Of a stretch of DNA of 64,000 bases, positions 1 to 7,575 are shown one piece after another (the stretch's first letter is position 1; each line of letters starts with the position of its first letter). A program made the translations under genes and the position numbers. The stretch comes from Paracoccus acridae (GTDB lineage: Bacteria > Pseudomonadota > Alphaproteobacteria > Rhodobacterales > Rhodobacteraceae). The stretch is from assembly GCF_014642735.1 (NCBI RefSeq), contig NZ_BMIV01000002.1, positions 186,001 through 250,000 of the forward strand, in the 5' to 3' direction. A model generated the notes under the pieces. It ran no database searches. It saw nothing but the letters and a program-made list of their open reading frames with translations, and had not been told where the DNA came from.

Positions 1-333
1 TTCGTGATGGGGGTGAAGAACGCCATGCCCGTGGATCGCGAGGTCTTCGACTTCTACATCCACACCGTCAGGCGCCTGTTCGGGGACGATGTCCCGTGGT
101 GTGCGGCGGGCATCGGGGCGCGGCAGTTGACGGTCAACGAATGGGCCATCGGCGCGGGCGGCCATGCCCGCACCGGATTGGAGGACAACGTGCGCCTTGA
201 CCGCGACCGGCTGGCGCCGTCGAACGCGGCGCTTGTGCAGCGTGCGGTCGATCTGTGCGGCCAATACGACCGCCCTGTCGCCACCTGGCAGCAGGCGCGC
301 GAGATCCTGGGACTGCGGATGGTCCATCCATGA
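1..333 (+). CDS. BKACE family (DUF849) beta-keto acid cleavage enzyme, C-terminal part
   Basis: The reading frame is open from the first base, so the 5' part lies outside the window and only about 110 C-terminal residues are visible. The segment MGVKNAMPVDRE and the later GHARTGLEDNVRLDRDRLA are typical of the C-terminal end of the 3-keto-5-aminohexanoate cleavage enzyme family. These are zinc-dependent TIM-barrel enzymes that condense a beta-keto acid with acetyl-CoA to give a CoA ester and acetoacetate. The substrate cannot be told from this fragment, because family members act on many beta-keto acids. The following gene is on the same strand but 200 bases away and functionally unrelated. 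Confidence 0.85.
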   Translation, partial: FVMGVKNAMPVDREVFDFYIHTVRRLFGDDVPWCAAGIGARQLTVNEWAIGAGGHARTGLEDNVRLDRDRLAPSNAALVQRAVDLCGQYDRPVATWQQAREILGLRMVHP

Positions 334-536
334 CCGTCGGCGCAGGAACGAAAGGTCGGGCGTAACCCCTGGCCCTTCGGACCTCGCGGCAGATGCCGCC
401 GGGACTGGGGGGACCCGGTATGGCCTGCCCGCTTCTGTTGCAGCCGGACAGGGACCGTCAGCCAAGGAAACTTTTAGGCAACTCGGCGATTGGCAAAAGG
501 GGCGGTGCGTGTTTCCCTGTGCGTAAAGGGGGTGGC

Positions 537-2165
537 ATGGCGTCTTTGATGATCATCGTGCAACTGGGCGGCGCGGTCGCCTTGTTGCTGTTCGGTCTGA
601 ACCTGGTCCGCGACGGCATGACCGAGGCTTTCGGCATCCGCCTGCGCATGGCCTTGGGGATCGGCACGCGCACGGGTGCGGGGGCGTTCCTGGCGGGGCT
701 TGCCGCGACGCTGGGCCTGCAATCCTCGACCGCGACGGCGCTTTTGGCCGCGTCCTTCGTGGATCGCGGCATGATCCGCGCGCGGATGGCGCAGATCGTG
801 CTGCTGGGCGCGAATGTCGGCACCGCGCTGACCGCCTGGGTCGTGTCGTCGGGCGCAGGGGCCTTGACCCCTGTGTTGCTGGTGACCGGCTATGCCCTGT
901 CGAAGCGATCCGGGCCGATGCTGGCGGGCACCGGAAGGGGTCTGATGGGCGTCGGGCTCATGTTGCTGTCGCTGACGCTGCTGGATCTTGCGGCGGCGCC
1001 GGTGCGGGAATCGCCCCTGCTGGCGGCATTCCTGCCGATGCTGGATCAGGCCTGGCCCGTGGCCGTGCTGATGGCGGCGGGACTGGCCTTCGCCTGTTCG
1101 TCGTCGCTGGCGGCCGTGCTGCTGGTGCTGTCGCTGGGCCTTCCGGCCCCGCTGACGGTGGTTCTGGTGCTGGGCGCCAACCTGGGGGGCGCGGTGGTGC
1201 CGGTGGTGCTGACGAAAGGCCTTGCGGCCCCCGCGCGACGCGTTGCGATAGGCAACCTTGTGATCCGCGCCATCGGCTGCATCATCGCCTTGCCTTTCGC
1301 CGGGTGGATCGGTCCCGCGCTGCAACAGGTGCCCTTGCCCTGGACCGGCCTTGCGGTCGAGGCGCATCTGGCCTTCAACCTGGCCCTTGCCGTGCTGATC
1401 TGGCCCTTTGCCGGCCTGATCACCCGTGGGCTGGAACACCTTGTGGCGTCGGATGACCGCGAAGCCGAACCCGGCCCCCTGTGGCTGGACGACGCCGCCC
1501 TGGACACCCCGCTTGTCGCCCTGACCGGCGCCGCAAGAGAGGTTCTGGCCATCGGCGACACGGTCGAACGGATGCTGGTCCAGACCCGGCTGGCCTTCCA
1601 GCAGAACGACCCGGCCCCCCTGGCCGAGGTGCAGGAGCTGGAGCGCCGCGTGGACCGGCGCCAGCAAGAGGTGAAGACATACCTGTCCCGCCTGGGCAAC
1701 CAGGCCAGCGAGGAGGAGCGTCGCCGCGCCATCACCATCCTGGACTATGTCATCAACCTGGAACATGTGGGCGACATCATCGACAAGGGCCTCGCCCCCG
1801 AGGTGCGCAAGAAGATCGGCCTTGGCCTGCGCTTTTCGCCCCAGGGTTTTGACGAACTGGACCGGATGTTCGTGATGACCCAAGAAAACCTGCGCATGGC
1901 GCAGACGGTCTTCATGACCCGCGACCGCGACATGGCGCGCAGGCTGATGGAGCTGAAGGTCGAGATCCGCAACCTTGAACGCCAGTCGTCGCAGCGCCAC
2001 CTGTTCCGCCTGCGCGAGGGGCTGGCGGCCAGCCGCGAGACATCGTCGCTGCATCTGGACATCCTGCGCGACCTCAAGCGGGTGAATGCCCATGTCATCT
2101 CGGTCGCGCATCCGATCCTGGACGAAGACGGGCTGCTGTTCGAAAGCCGCCTGCGCAGCCGCTGA
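537..2165 (+). CDS. Na/Pi cotransporter family protein with C-terminal PhoU domain
   Basis: Inner-membrane protein of 542 residues. The N-terminal ~320 residues form two repeated hydrophobic Na/Pi-cotransporter halves, each with a serine-rich signature: QSSTATALL at residues 62-70 and CSSSLAAVLL at 187-196. The C-terminal ~200 residues are helical, charged and PhoU-like. Homologues couple sodium uptake to phosphate transport. The start at 537 is chosen because an AAAGGGGG ribosome site precedes it and the hydrophobic segment begins at once. An upstream start at 393 would add 48 residues without family character. No phosphate regulon genes lie nearby, so phosphate specificity is inferred from the family. 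Confidence 0.88.
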   Translation: MASLMIIVQLGGAVALLLFGLNLVRDGMTEAFGIRLRMALGIGTRTGAGAFLAGLAATLGLQSSTATALLAASFVDRGMIRARMAQIVLLGANVGTALTAWVVSSGAGALTPVLLVTGYALSKRSGPMLAGTGRGLMGVGLMLLSLTLLDLAAAPVRESPLLAAFLPMLDQAWPVAVLMAAGLAFACSSSLAAVLLVLSLGLPAPLTVVLVLGANLGGAVVPVVLTKGLAAPARRVAIGNLVIRAIGCIIALPFAGWIGPALQQVPLPWTGLAVEAHLAFNLALAVLIWPFAGLITRGLEHLVASDDREAEPGPLWLDDAALDTPLVALTGAAREVLAIGDTVERMLVQTRLAFQQNDPAPLAEVQELERRVDRRQQEVKTYLSRLGNQASEEERRRAITILDYVINLEHVGDIIDKGLAPEVRKKIGLGLRFSPQGFDELDRMFVMTQENLRMAQTVFMTRDRDMARRLMELKVEIRNLERQSSQRHLFRLREGLAASRETSSLHLDILRDLKRVNAHVISVAHPILDEDGLLFESRLRSR

Positions 2166-2208
2166 CGCAAAGGCAACTTAATAAATGTCACTTCCGATCA
2201 AGGCTGCG

Positions 2209-2233
2209 GGAACAGTCCCCTTGCGGGTTGGTT
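2209..2233 (+). promoter_or_regulatory. candidate EcfG-type (general stress sigma) promoter
   Basis: GGAAC at 2209-2213 and GGTT at 2230-2233 are separated by 16 bases. The alphaproteobacterial EcfG consensus is GGAAC, 16-17 bases, CGTT, so 8 of 9 positions match. It lies about 58 bases before the start of the ferritin-like DUF892 gene, a class often in the general stress response. No transcript evidence is available. Confidence 0.45.
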
Positions 2234-2291
2234 GACTTGGCGATGCTGCTGCCCCGGACAAGGGCGGCGGCGCAACCAAGAGGAGCTTTTC

Positions 2292-2792
2292 ATGGCCGAC
2301 CAAACGCTTGACACGCTGTTCCACGAAACCCTGAAGGACATCTATTACGCCGAACGCAAGATCACCACGTCCCTGCGCAAGATGGCCCGTGCCGCCCAAA
2401 GCGAGGATCTGAAGGCCGCGTTCGAGATGCACGAACAGGAAACCCAGGGCCAGATCGAGCGTCTGACCCAGGTGTTCGAACTGATCGGCAAGCGCCCGCG
2501 CGGCAAGACCTGCGATGCCATCGAAGGCATCATCGCCGAGGGCGAGGAGATCATGGACGAATTCAAGGGCAGCCCGGCGCTTGACGCGGGCCTGCTGGCT
2601 GCGGCCCAGGCGGTCGAGCATTACGAGATCAGCCGCTATGGCACCCTCAAGGCCTGGGCGCAGATGCTGGGTATGAACGAGGCCGTCTCGCTGCTTGACG
2701 AGACCCTTCAGGAAGAAGCCGCGACGGACGAAAAGCTGACCGGCCTGGCCGAAGCGGTGATCAACGCCGCGGCGACCGCCAAGGCGGCCTGA
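2292..2792 (+). CDS. DUF892 (YciE-like) ferritin-like protein
   Basis: Cytoplasmic four-helix protein of 166 residues, the usual length for the DUF892/YciE family. Metal-binding type Glu and His residues recur through the helices (for example YYAER near residue 20, EMHEQE near 50, EHYEISRYG near 115). Family members belong to the ferritin-like superfamily and are induced by osmotic or general stress; their chemistry is not firmly established. The start is fixed by AGGAGC at 2281-2286. A candidate EcfG promoter precedes it and a strong terminator follows, so it is probably a single-gene transcript. Confidence 0.9.
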   Translation: MADQTLDTLFHETLKDIYYAERKITTSLRKMARAAQSEDLKAAFEMHEQETQGQIERLTQVFELIGKRPRGKTCDAIEGIIAEGEEIMDEFKGSPALDAGLLAAAQAVEHYEISRYGTLKAWAQMLGMNEAVSLLDETLQEEAATDEKLTGLAEAVINAAATAKAA

Positions 2793-2814
2793 TCCCCCCG
2801 CAACGGTCTTTCAG

Positions 2815-2842
2815 GCGGCCCCCTCAGTGGGGCCGCTTTTTT
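2815..2842 (+). terminator. rho-independent terminator after the DUF892 gene
   Basis: A perfect 8-bp stem (GCGGCCCC at 2815-2822, GGGGCCGC at 2829-2836) with a 6-base loop is followed by six T at 2837-2842. Confidence 0.9.
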
Positions 2843-3128
2843 CATGCGCCGGAACGCGGCCCTGGTCGTCCCGAACCAGTCCATGCGGGCAATTTGCCTT
2901 GGCAGAATGGCTGCCGGGTAACCGGGGCCGTGATGACGACCGGTTCAGAGACGCATGATCGGATCAGGATCATGTTCGGCAAGCCAAGGAATGGCGACGA
3001 CGGAGTCGTTCCTGCCTTGCCAGACAGCCGGCGACTTCAAGCTGCTCTCATTTATGTGAACGAACGCATTGCGGCAGCGTCTGTTGTTTCTGTGCTGGTC
3101 GCAATGACCGATGAACCGCGGAGGGCGG
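2843..3128 (+). other. intergenic region before the DUF2382 genes, no convincing gene
   Basis: From the terminator to the next start there is no reading frame with family features. An 80-codon frame at 2894-3136 has no recognisable domain and overlaps the ribosome site of the next gene. The only structure noted is a weak EcfG-like pair at 3057-3081 (TGAAC, 16 bases, CGTC; 7 of 9 consensus positions). Confidence 0.5.
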
Positions 3129-3563
3129 ATGCCTGACGAACCCAATGCCGATATCATCCCCGTTGTCGAGGAAACGATATCGCTGTCCAAGCAGGCCGTG
3201 ATCACCGGACGGGTGCGTGTATCGACGCAGACCGAAACCGTCGAACATCGCCTGCCGGCAGATCTGTCCAGCACAGAGGTCGAGGTGGTTCGGGTGCCCG
3301 TCAACCGCAGGATCGACGCCGTGCCGGAGGTGACGACCCGGGACGATCTGACGATCATTCCCGTCGTCGAGGAACGGCTGGTCGTGACGCGCGAGCTGTA
3401 TCTCCGAGAGGAGGTCCACATCCGGCGTGTCGAACGGCACGAAACCGTCGAGATCCCGGCGGAAACGCGGCGTCAGGTCGTTCGGGTCGAACACCTGTCC
3501 GAAAGCGGGCAGGGCGGCGATCCGACCCAATCAAACAGCAAGGAAGATCACGATGACCTATGA
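3129..3563 (+). CDS. DUF2382 (YsnF/AvaK-type) stress protein, short form
   Basis: About 144 residues, nearly all one DUF2382 domain. The diagnostic element IIPVVEE appears twice (near residues 9 and 80), followed by alternating charged beta strands rich in Val, Arg and Glu. The family occurs in stress-induced YsnF proteins; its molecular function is unknown. The start at 3129 is preferred because GGAGGG at 3119-3124 sits just upstream; the upstream ATG at 3111 has no ribosome site. The gene overlaps the next DUF2382 gene by 11 bases, so the two are co-transcribed and probably translationally coupled. Confidence 0.82.
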   Translation: MPDEPNADIIPVVEETISLSKQAVITGRVRVSTQTETVEHRLPADLSSTEVEVVRVPVNRRIDAVPEVTTRDDLTIIPVVEERLVVTRELYLREEVHIRRVERHETVEIPAETRRQVVRVEHLSESGQGGDPTQSNSKEDHDDL

Positions 3564-4491
3564 CAATCAAACCGGCACCATGGGCGGCACTTCGGTATCC
3601 GCCATGTTCGACAGCCAGCACGACGCGCAGCGTGCGGTGGATCGCCTGGTTCAGGCAGGCATTCCGACCGCGCGGATCAGGATGGTGTCTGGCGGATCGG
3701 ACGTCACCGCGACAACCGGGACAAGGACCGGCGACGACAAGGGCTTCTGGGATTCGCTCAGCGATTTCTTCTTTCCCGACGAAGACCGCTATGCCTATGC
3801 CGAAGGGCTGTCGCGCGGGGGCTATCTGGTCACGGTGACCGGTCTTGCGTCGTCGGAATACGACACGGCCCTGGACATCCTTGACGACGAAGGCAGCATC
3901 GACCTGGACGAGCGCGTCGATACCTGGCGGGCCGAGGGCTGGGGCGGATATGAAGCCAGCAGCTATGCCACCGCGTCGGCGGGCGGCGCCGTGGCAGGTG
4001 GCGCCATGGGGGGCGGCTCGGCCACCGGCGATCTGGATGCGCGCACGGAATATGGCGCCCATGGCGAACAGATGGGCCTGCGGGCGGACGAGACGATCCC
4101 CGTGGTCGAGGAACGCATCCGCATCGGCAAGCGCGACACCAGCCATGGCCGCGTCCGCGTCCGCGCCTATACGGTCGAGGAGCCAGTCACCGAAAGCGTC
4201 GATCTGCGCGAGGAGCGCGTGGAGATCGAACGCCGTCCCGTGGATCGCGCCGTCACCGGCGAGGATGTGTCCTTCCAGGACCGCGTGATCGAGGCCGAGG
4301 AATACCGCGAGGAAGCGGTGGTCCAGAAAGAGGCCCGCGTGGTCGAGGAGATCGGCCTGCGCAAGACCAGCGACACCCATCGCGAGACGATTTCGGACAC
4401 GGTGCGCCATACCGAGGTCGAGATCGAGGACGACCGCGACGCGACCGGTACCATCCGTCGCGACACCAGCCGCGACGACCGGATCGTCTGA
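3553..4491 (+). CDS. YsnF/AvaK-type protein: N-terminal stress-protein domain plus DUF2382
   Basis: 312 residues. The N-terminal ~120 residues (AMFDSQHDAQRAVDRLVQAG onward) resemble the alpha/beta domain of general stress protein 17M/YflT. A Gly/Ala-rich linker follows, and residues ~170-312 form a DUF2382 domain starting at TIPVVEERI. This is the full-length YsnF architecture, while the preceding gene carries only the second domain. The start at 3553 has AGGAAG at 3541-3546. Nothing enzymatic is visible. A role in osmotic or desiccation stress is inferred from the family and from the stress-type DUF892 gene upstream. Confidence 0.85.
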   Translation: MTYDNQTGTMGGTSVSAMFDSQHDAQRAVDRLVQAGIPTARIRMVSGGSDVTATTGTRTGDDKGFWDSLSDFFFPDEDRYAYAEGLSRGGYLVTVTGLASSEYDTALDILDDEGSIDLDERVDTWRAEGWGGYEASSYATASAGGAVAGGAMGGGSATGDLDARTEYGAHGEQMGLRADETIPVVEERIRIGKRDTSHGRVRVRAYTVEEPVTESVDLREERVEIERRPVDRAVTGEDVSFQDRVIEAEEYREEAVVQKEARVVEEIGLRKTSDTHRETISDTVRHTEVEIEDDRDATGTIRRDTSRDDRIV

Positions 4492-4515
4492 GGGATCGCC
4501 CGAGGACCGCTAAAC

Positions 4516-4546
4516 AGGAACGGCGCCCCTTGCGGGCGCCGTTCCT
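4516..4546. terminator. bidirectional hairpin terminator between convergent genes
   Basis: A perfect 13-bp stem (4516-4528 with 4534-4546) and a 5-base loop lie between the plus-strand DUF2382 gene and minus-strand idi2. It lacks a clear T run, but its strength and position suit termination in both directions. Confidence 0.75.
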
Positions 4547-4549
4547 CCG

Positions 4550-5608
4550 TCAGCGCAGCCGCGCCCGGCGCAGATCCGCAAGGTTCGCGCTGCCGGTGCA
4601 GAAACAGGCCGTGCGCAACTGCTTCAGCACGATTTCCAATTGCTGTTCCAGCGCCCCCGGTCCCTCGATTGCCGAGGCGAGCACAGCGCCAGCCAGCGAC
4701 ACCACGTCCGCCCCCAGCCTGATGGCACGCGCGGCGTCCAGGCCGGTGACGATGCCCCCCGATCCGATGACGGTTGCCCCAGGTGCTGCTTCGCGGGCGG
4801 CGCGGATCGCCTGGGACGTGGGAATGCCCCAGCCGGCAAAGCAGGCGGCCACCTGCGCCGATACGGGATCGGGCGCACGCGCGGCTTCGACCAGGGCCCA
4901 GTCCGTGCCGCCCGCGCCCGCGACATCGAAATGGGTGATCCCTTCTTCGGCAAGGCGGGCGATGACGGGGGCGGACAGTCCGGCGCCGACCTCTTTCACG
5001 ACGACCGGGACGGGCAGGTCGCGCGCCAGGGCGCCGATCTTGGCGGCAAGGCCGCGCCAGTCGCGGTCGCCTTCGGATTGCACGGCTTCCTGCAGCGGGT
5101 TCAGGTGCAGGATCAGCGCATTCGCGCCGATCGCCTCGACCGCGCGCAGGGCCTGGTCGCGCCCGAAGCCCCGGTTCAGTTGCGCCGCGCCGAAATTGGC
5201 AAGGATGGGGATGTCGGGCGCCAGTTCCCGCAAGCTGCTGTCCAGTCCCGCCGCGCTTCCGCCCTCGATCATCACGCGTTGCGATCCGACCGCCAGGGGC
5301 AGGCGCAACTGCTGGCAGACCTGCGCCAGGGCACGATTGATCGCGCCCGCCCGGCTTGGCCCCCCGGTCATCGACCCGATCATCACGGGGGCGTCAATGC
5401 GGTGGCCCAGAAATTCGGTGGACAAATCGACGTCGTGCCATGAAACTTCGGGCAATGCGACGTGTTCGAACAAGACCGTCTCCAACCCGGTCGTTATTGT
5501 CGGCCCTGCCTGTCCGGCAAGCACGACGTCCAGATGCTGTTCTTTCCGAGAGGTGAGCGTGAGACCGGAATCATTGTCTTTCCCAAGCGACGGGTGGGGG
5601 TGGGTCAT
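4550..5608 (-). CDS. fni: type 2 isopentenyl-diphosphate delta-isomerase (FMN dependent)
   Basis: Cytoplasmic enzyme of 352 residues that interconverts isopentenyl and dimethylallyl diphosphate using reduced FMN. Family marks include MIGSMTGG, AVGSQRVM, LHLNPLQEAVQ.EGDRDW, VVKEVGAGLS and FDVAGAGGTDW. Length matches type 2 enzymes. The start at 5608 (MTHPHPSL...) is chosen because the longer open frame runs back through crtE on the other strand. It is divergent from crtE with 66 bases between starts, so the two steps that feed GGPP synthesis share a control region. The same pairing of a type 2 isomerase with carotenoid genes is known from Paracoccus zeaxanthinifaciens. Confidence 0.93.
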   Translation of the reverse strand: MTHPHPSLGKDNDSGLTLTSRKEQHLDVVLAGQAGPTITTGLETVLFEHVALPEVSWHDVDLSTEFLGHRIDAPVMIGSMTGGPSRAGAINRALAQVCQQLRLPLAVGSQRVMIEGGSAAGLDSSLRELAPDIPILANFGAAQLNRGFGRDQALRAVEAIGANALILHLNPLQEAVQSEGDRDWRGLAAKIGALARDLPVPVVVKEVGAGLSAPVIARLAEEGITHFDVAGAGGTDWALVEAARAPDPVSAQVAACFAGWGIPTSQAIRAAREAAPGATVIGSGGIVTGLDAARAIRLGADVVSLAGAVLASAIEGPGALEQQLEIVLKQLRTACFCTGSANLADLRRARLR

Positions 5609-5630
5609 GCCTGTCAGCCCTTGTCGTTTT

Positions 5631-5654
5631 GCGTTGTCCCTGTTTGAACAACGC
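5631..5654. promoter_or_regulatory. dyad in the divergent idi2-crtE control region
   Basis: GCGTTGT at 5631-5637 and ACAACGC at 5648-5654 form a perfect 7-bp inverted repeat with a 10-base spacer, centred between the two starts. It contains TGT-N10-ACA, close to but not equal to the TGT-N12-ACA recognised by PpsR/CrtJ repressors. The factor that would bind is unknown. Confidence 0.4.
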
Positions 5655-5674
5655 CAATCTTGAAGGACAGTGTC

Positions 5675-6634
5675 ATGCACCAGCAGGCAATAGACAAGCC
5701 GAACACGTCGCCCCGCCACCCTGATGCCCAGGCGGGCTTCGCGCGCCAGCTGGACCAGCGGATCACCCATCACCTGTCCCAACTTGCGCCCGCGCCCGCC
5801 CGCCTGGTCGAGGCCGCGCGCGATGCCATGTCCAGCGGCAAGCGGCTGCGGCCCTATCTGCTGCATCTGGTCGCGGGCGATGCGGCCGACCGGGACGCCG
5901 TGCTGGACATGGCCGTGGCGCTGGAGATGGTGCATACCGCGTCGCTGATCATCGACGACCTGCCGTCCATGGACAACGCCTTGCTGCGGCGCGGACGCCC
6001 CACCACCCATGCCCGCTTCGGCGAGGCGACGGCGATCCTGACGGCGATCGGCTTGCTGAACCATGCCGTGTCCATCGCCAACGGTCTGCCCCGCATGGAT
6101 GCGGTCCAGCGCGGGGCGCTGGTGGCGATCCTGTCGGGGGTGATGGGCTGGCAGGGGCTGGTCGCCGGCCAGGAACTGGATCTGAACGGCTTTTCCGACG
6201 CGGACCATACGGGCGACGCCCTGGACCGCATCACCCGGATCAACGCGCTGAAGACCGGTGCGCTTCTGTGCGCCGCAGTCGAGGCAGGCGCGATCCTGGG
6301 CGGCCGGGCGGACGGCGAACGAAGCCTGTTGCGCCGCTTTGGCGAGGATCTGGGGCAGGCCTTCCAGATCGCCGACGACCTGATCGACATGCTGTCGGAC
6401 AGCACGGCAATCGGCAAGGATGTCGGCAAGGACGCGGGCAAGGAAACCTATCTTGCCGTCTTCGGCGCCGAGGAGGCCCTTCGCCGCTGCCGCGCCCTGC
6501 TGGCGTCGGCGGATGCGGCGCTTGTGGGGGCCGGCCTGTCGCCCGAACCGTTCCGCTGCATGATCGACGCCATCTTCACCCCGATGCTGGACCGCGTGCC
6601 CGCCGCGCAGCAGCAGGCAGGCGCGGCCAGATAG
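5675..6634 (+). CDS. crtE: geranylgeranyl diphosphate synthase
   Basis: Cytoplasmic prenyltransferase of 319 residues that builds GGPP from IPP and allylic diphosphates, the precursor for phytoene. The first Asp-rich motif is DDLPSMD at residues 94-100, the second is DDLID at 234-238, and GKRLRP at 55-60 binds the diphosphate. The start at 5675 has AAGGA at 5663-5667; a TTG at 5660 in the same frame lacks a ribosome site. The gene is convergent with crtB, leaving only 23 bases between stops, and divergent from idi2. The C-terminus is Ala/Gln-rich and probably flexible. Confidence 0.95.
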   Translation: MHQQAIDKPNTSPRHPDAQAGFARQLDQRITHHLSQLAPAPARLVEAARDAMSSGKRLRPYLLHLVAGDAADRDAVLDMAVALEMVHTASLIIDDLPSMDNALLRRGRPTTHARFGEATAILTAIGLLNHAVSIANGLPRMDAVQRGALVAILSGVMGWQGLVAGQELDLNGFSDADHTGDALDRITRINALKTGALLCAAVEAGAILGGRADGERSLLRRFGEDLGQAFQIADDLIDMLSDSTAIGKDVGKDAGKETYLAVFGAEEALRRCRALLASADAALVGAGLSPEPFRCMIDAIFTPMLDRVPAAQQQAGAAR

Positions 6635-6657
6635 GCCGGGCGCGCACGGCCTGCCCC

Positions 6658-7575
6658 CTAGGGCCGGACGTAGAGACCGTGGCGGCTGACCGGGACGACC
6701 CTGCGGCGCGGGGCCAGAACGGTTGACCCGACCGCGCTGGCCGCCAGCCGCAGCTTTTCGCCCTTGGTCGTGGACAGCCGCCCGTTCCAGGCATCAGGTC
6801 CCTGCGCCCGCAGCTTGACGCCGATCTGGCGATAGATGTTGCGGGCGGCGGCGATGGCCAGGGCCGGGCGCCGGGGCAGGGCGGCAATGCCCACGTCCGC
6901 GCTGCGATAATAGATTTCGGCATCGTCCAGCAGGCGCAGCGCGACGCGGTGCAGGGCGGGACGCTGGGACAGGTCGTCGGGGTCCACGGCCTCAATCCCC
7001 TCGGCCCGCAGCAGATCGCGCGGCAGATAGGTCCGCCCGATCCGCGCATCGTCGATCACGTCCCGCGCGATGTTGGTCAACTGGAAGGCAAGCCCCAGGT
7101 CGCTGGCGCGGTCCAGCACGCCCTCGTCCCGGACGCCCATGATCCGCGCCATCATCACGCCCACGACCCCCGCCACGCGATAGCAGTATTCCAGCAGGTC
7201 GCCCATCCCGTGATAAACCTGTCCGTTCACGTCCATCGCGAAGCCGTCCAGCAGTTCATCGACATGACGGTGCGGGATGTCGCGGGCCGCCACGACGCGG
7301 GCCAGCCCGCCATAGACCGGCGCGGCCGCATCGCCGCGCAGCGCCCGATGCGTCAGGTCGCGCAGTTCCGCCAGCCGGGCGGCGGGATCGCCCTGGGCTG
7401 CGGCCGCGAAACCGGCTTCCTGCCCGTCGATCACGTCGTCGGCGTGGCGGCACCAGGCGTAGAGCATCACGCAATCCTCGTGCATCCCGGCCGGCAGGAA
7501 TTTCGAGGCCATGGCGAAGCTTTTCGACCCCACCGCGATGGATTGCCGGGCCTGGTCCAGGGTCGTGTCGGTCAT
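6658..7575 (-). CDS. crtB: phytoene synthase
   Basis: 305-residue squalene/phytoene synthase that condenses two GGPP to 15-cis-phytoene at the membrane. Both Mg-diphosphate binding Asp motifs are present: DDVID at 46-50 and DVIDD at 172-176 within LTNIARDVIDD. YAWCRHADDVID and RTYLPRDLL are family hallmarks. It is the last gene of the minus-strand crtY-crtI-crtB operon; its ATG overlaps the crtI stop by four bases (ATGA), indicating coupling. Length is normal and no residue appears to be missing. Confidence 0.96.
   Translation of the reverse strand: MTDTTLDQARQSIAVGSKSFAMASKFLPAGMHEDCVMLYAWCRHADDVIDGQEAGFAAAAQGDPAARLAELRDLTHRALRGDAAAPVYGGLARVVAARDIPHRHVDELLDGFAMDVNGQVYHGMGDLLEYCYRVAGVVGVMMARIMGVRDEGVLDRASDLGLAFQLTNIARDVIDDARIGRTYLPRDLLRAEGIEAVDPDDLSQRPALHRVALRLLDDAEIYYRSADVGIAALPRRPALAIAAARNIYRQIGVKLRAQGPDAWNGRLSTTKGEKLRLAASAVGSTVLAPRRRVVPVSRHGLYVRP

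Noticed and set aside
474-2111. Long minus-strand frame (545 codons) opposite the Na/Pi gene
   Set aside because: His/Gln/Arg-rich shadow of a GC-rich gene, no family features; the plus-strand protein has clear motifs.
2894-3136. 80-codon frame upstream of the DUF2382 genes
   Set aside because: No ribosome site, no recognisable motif, overlaps the start region of the next gene.
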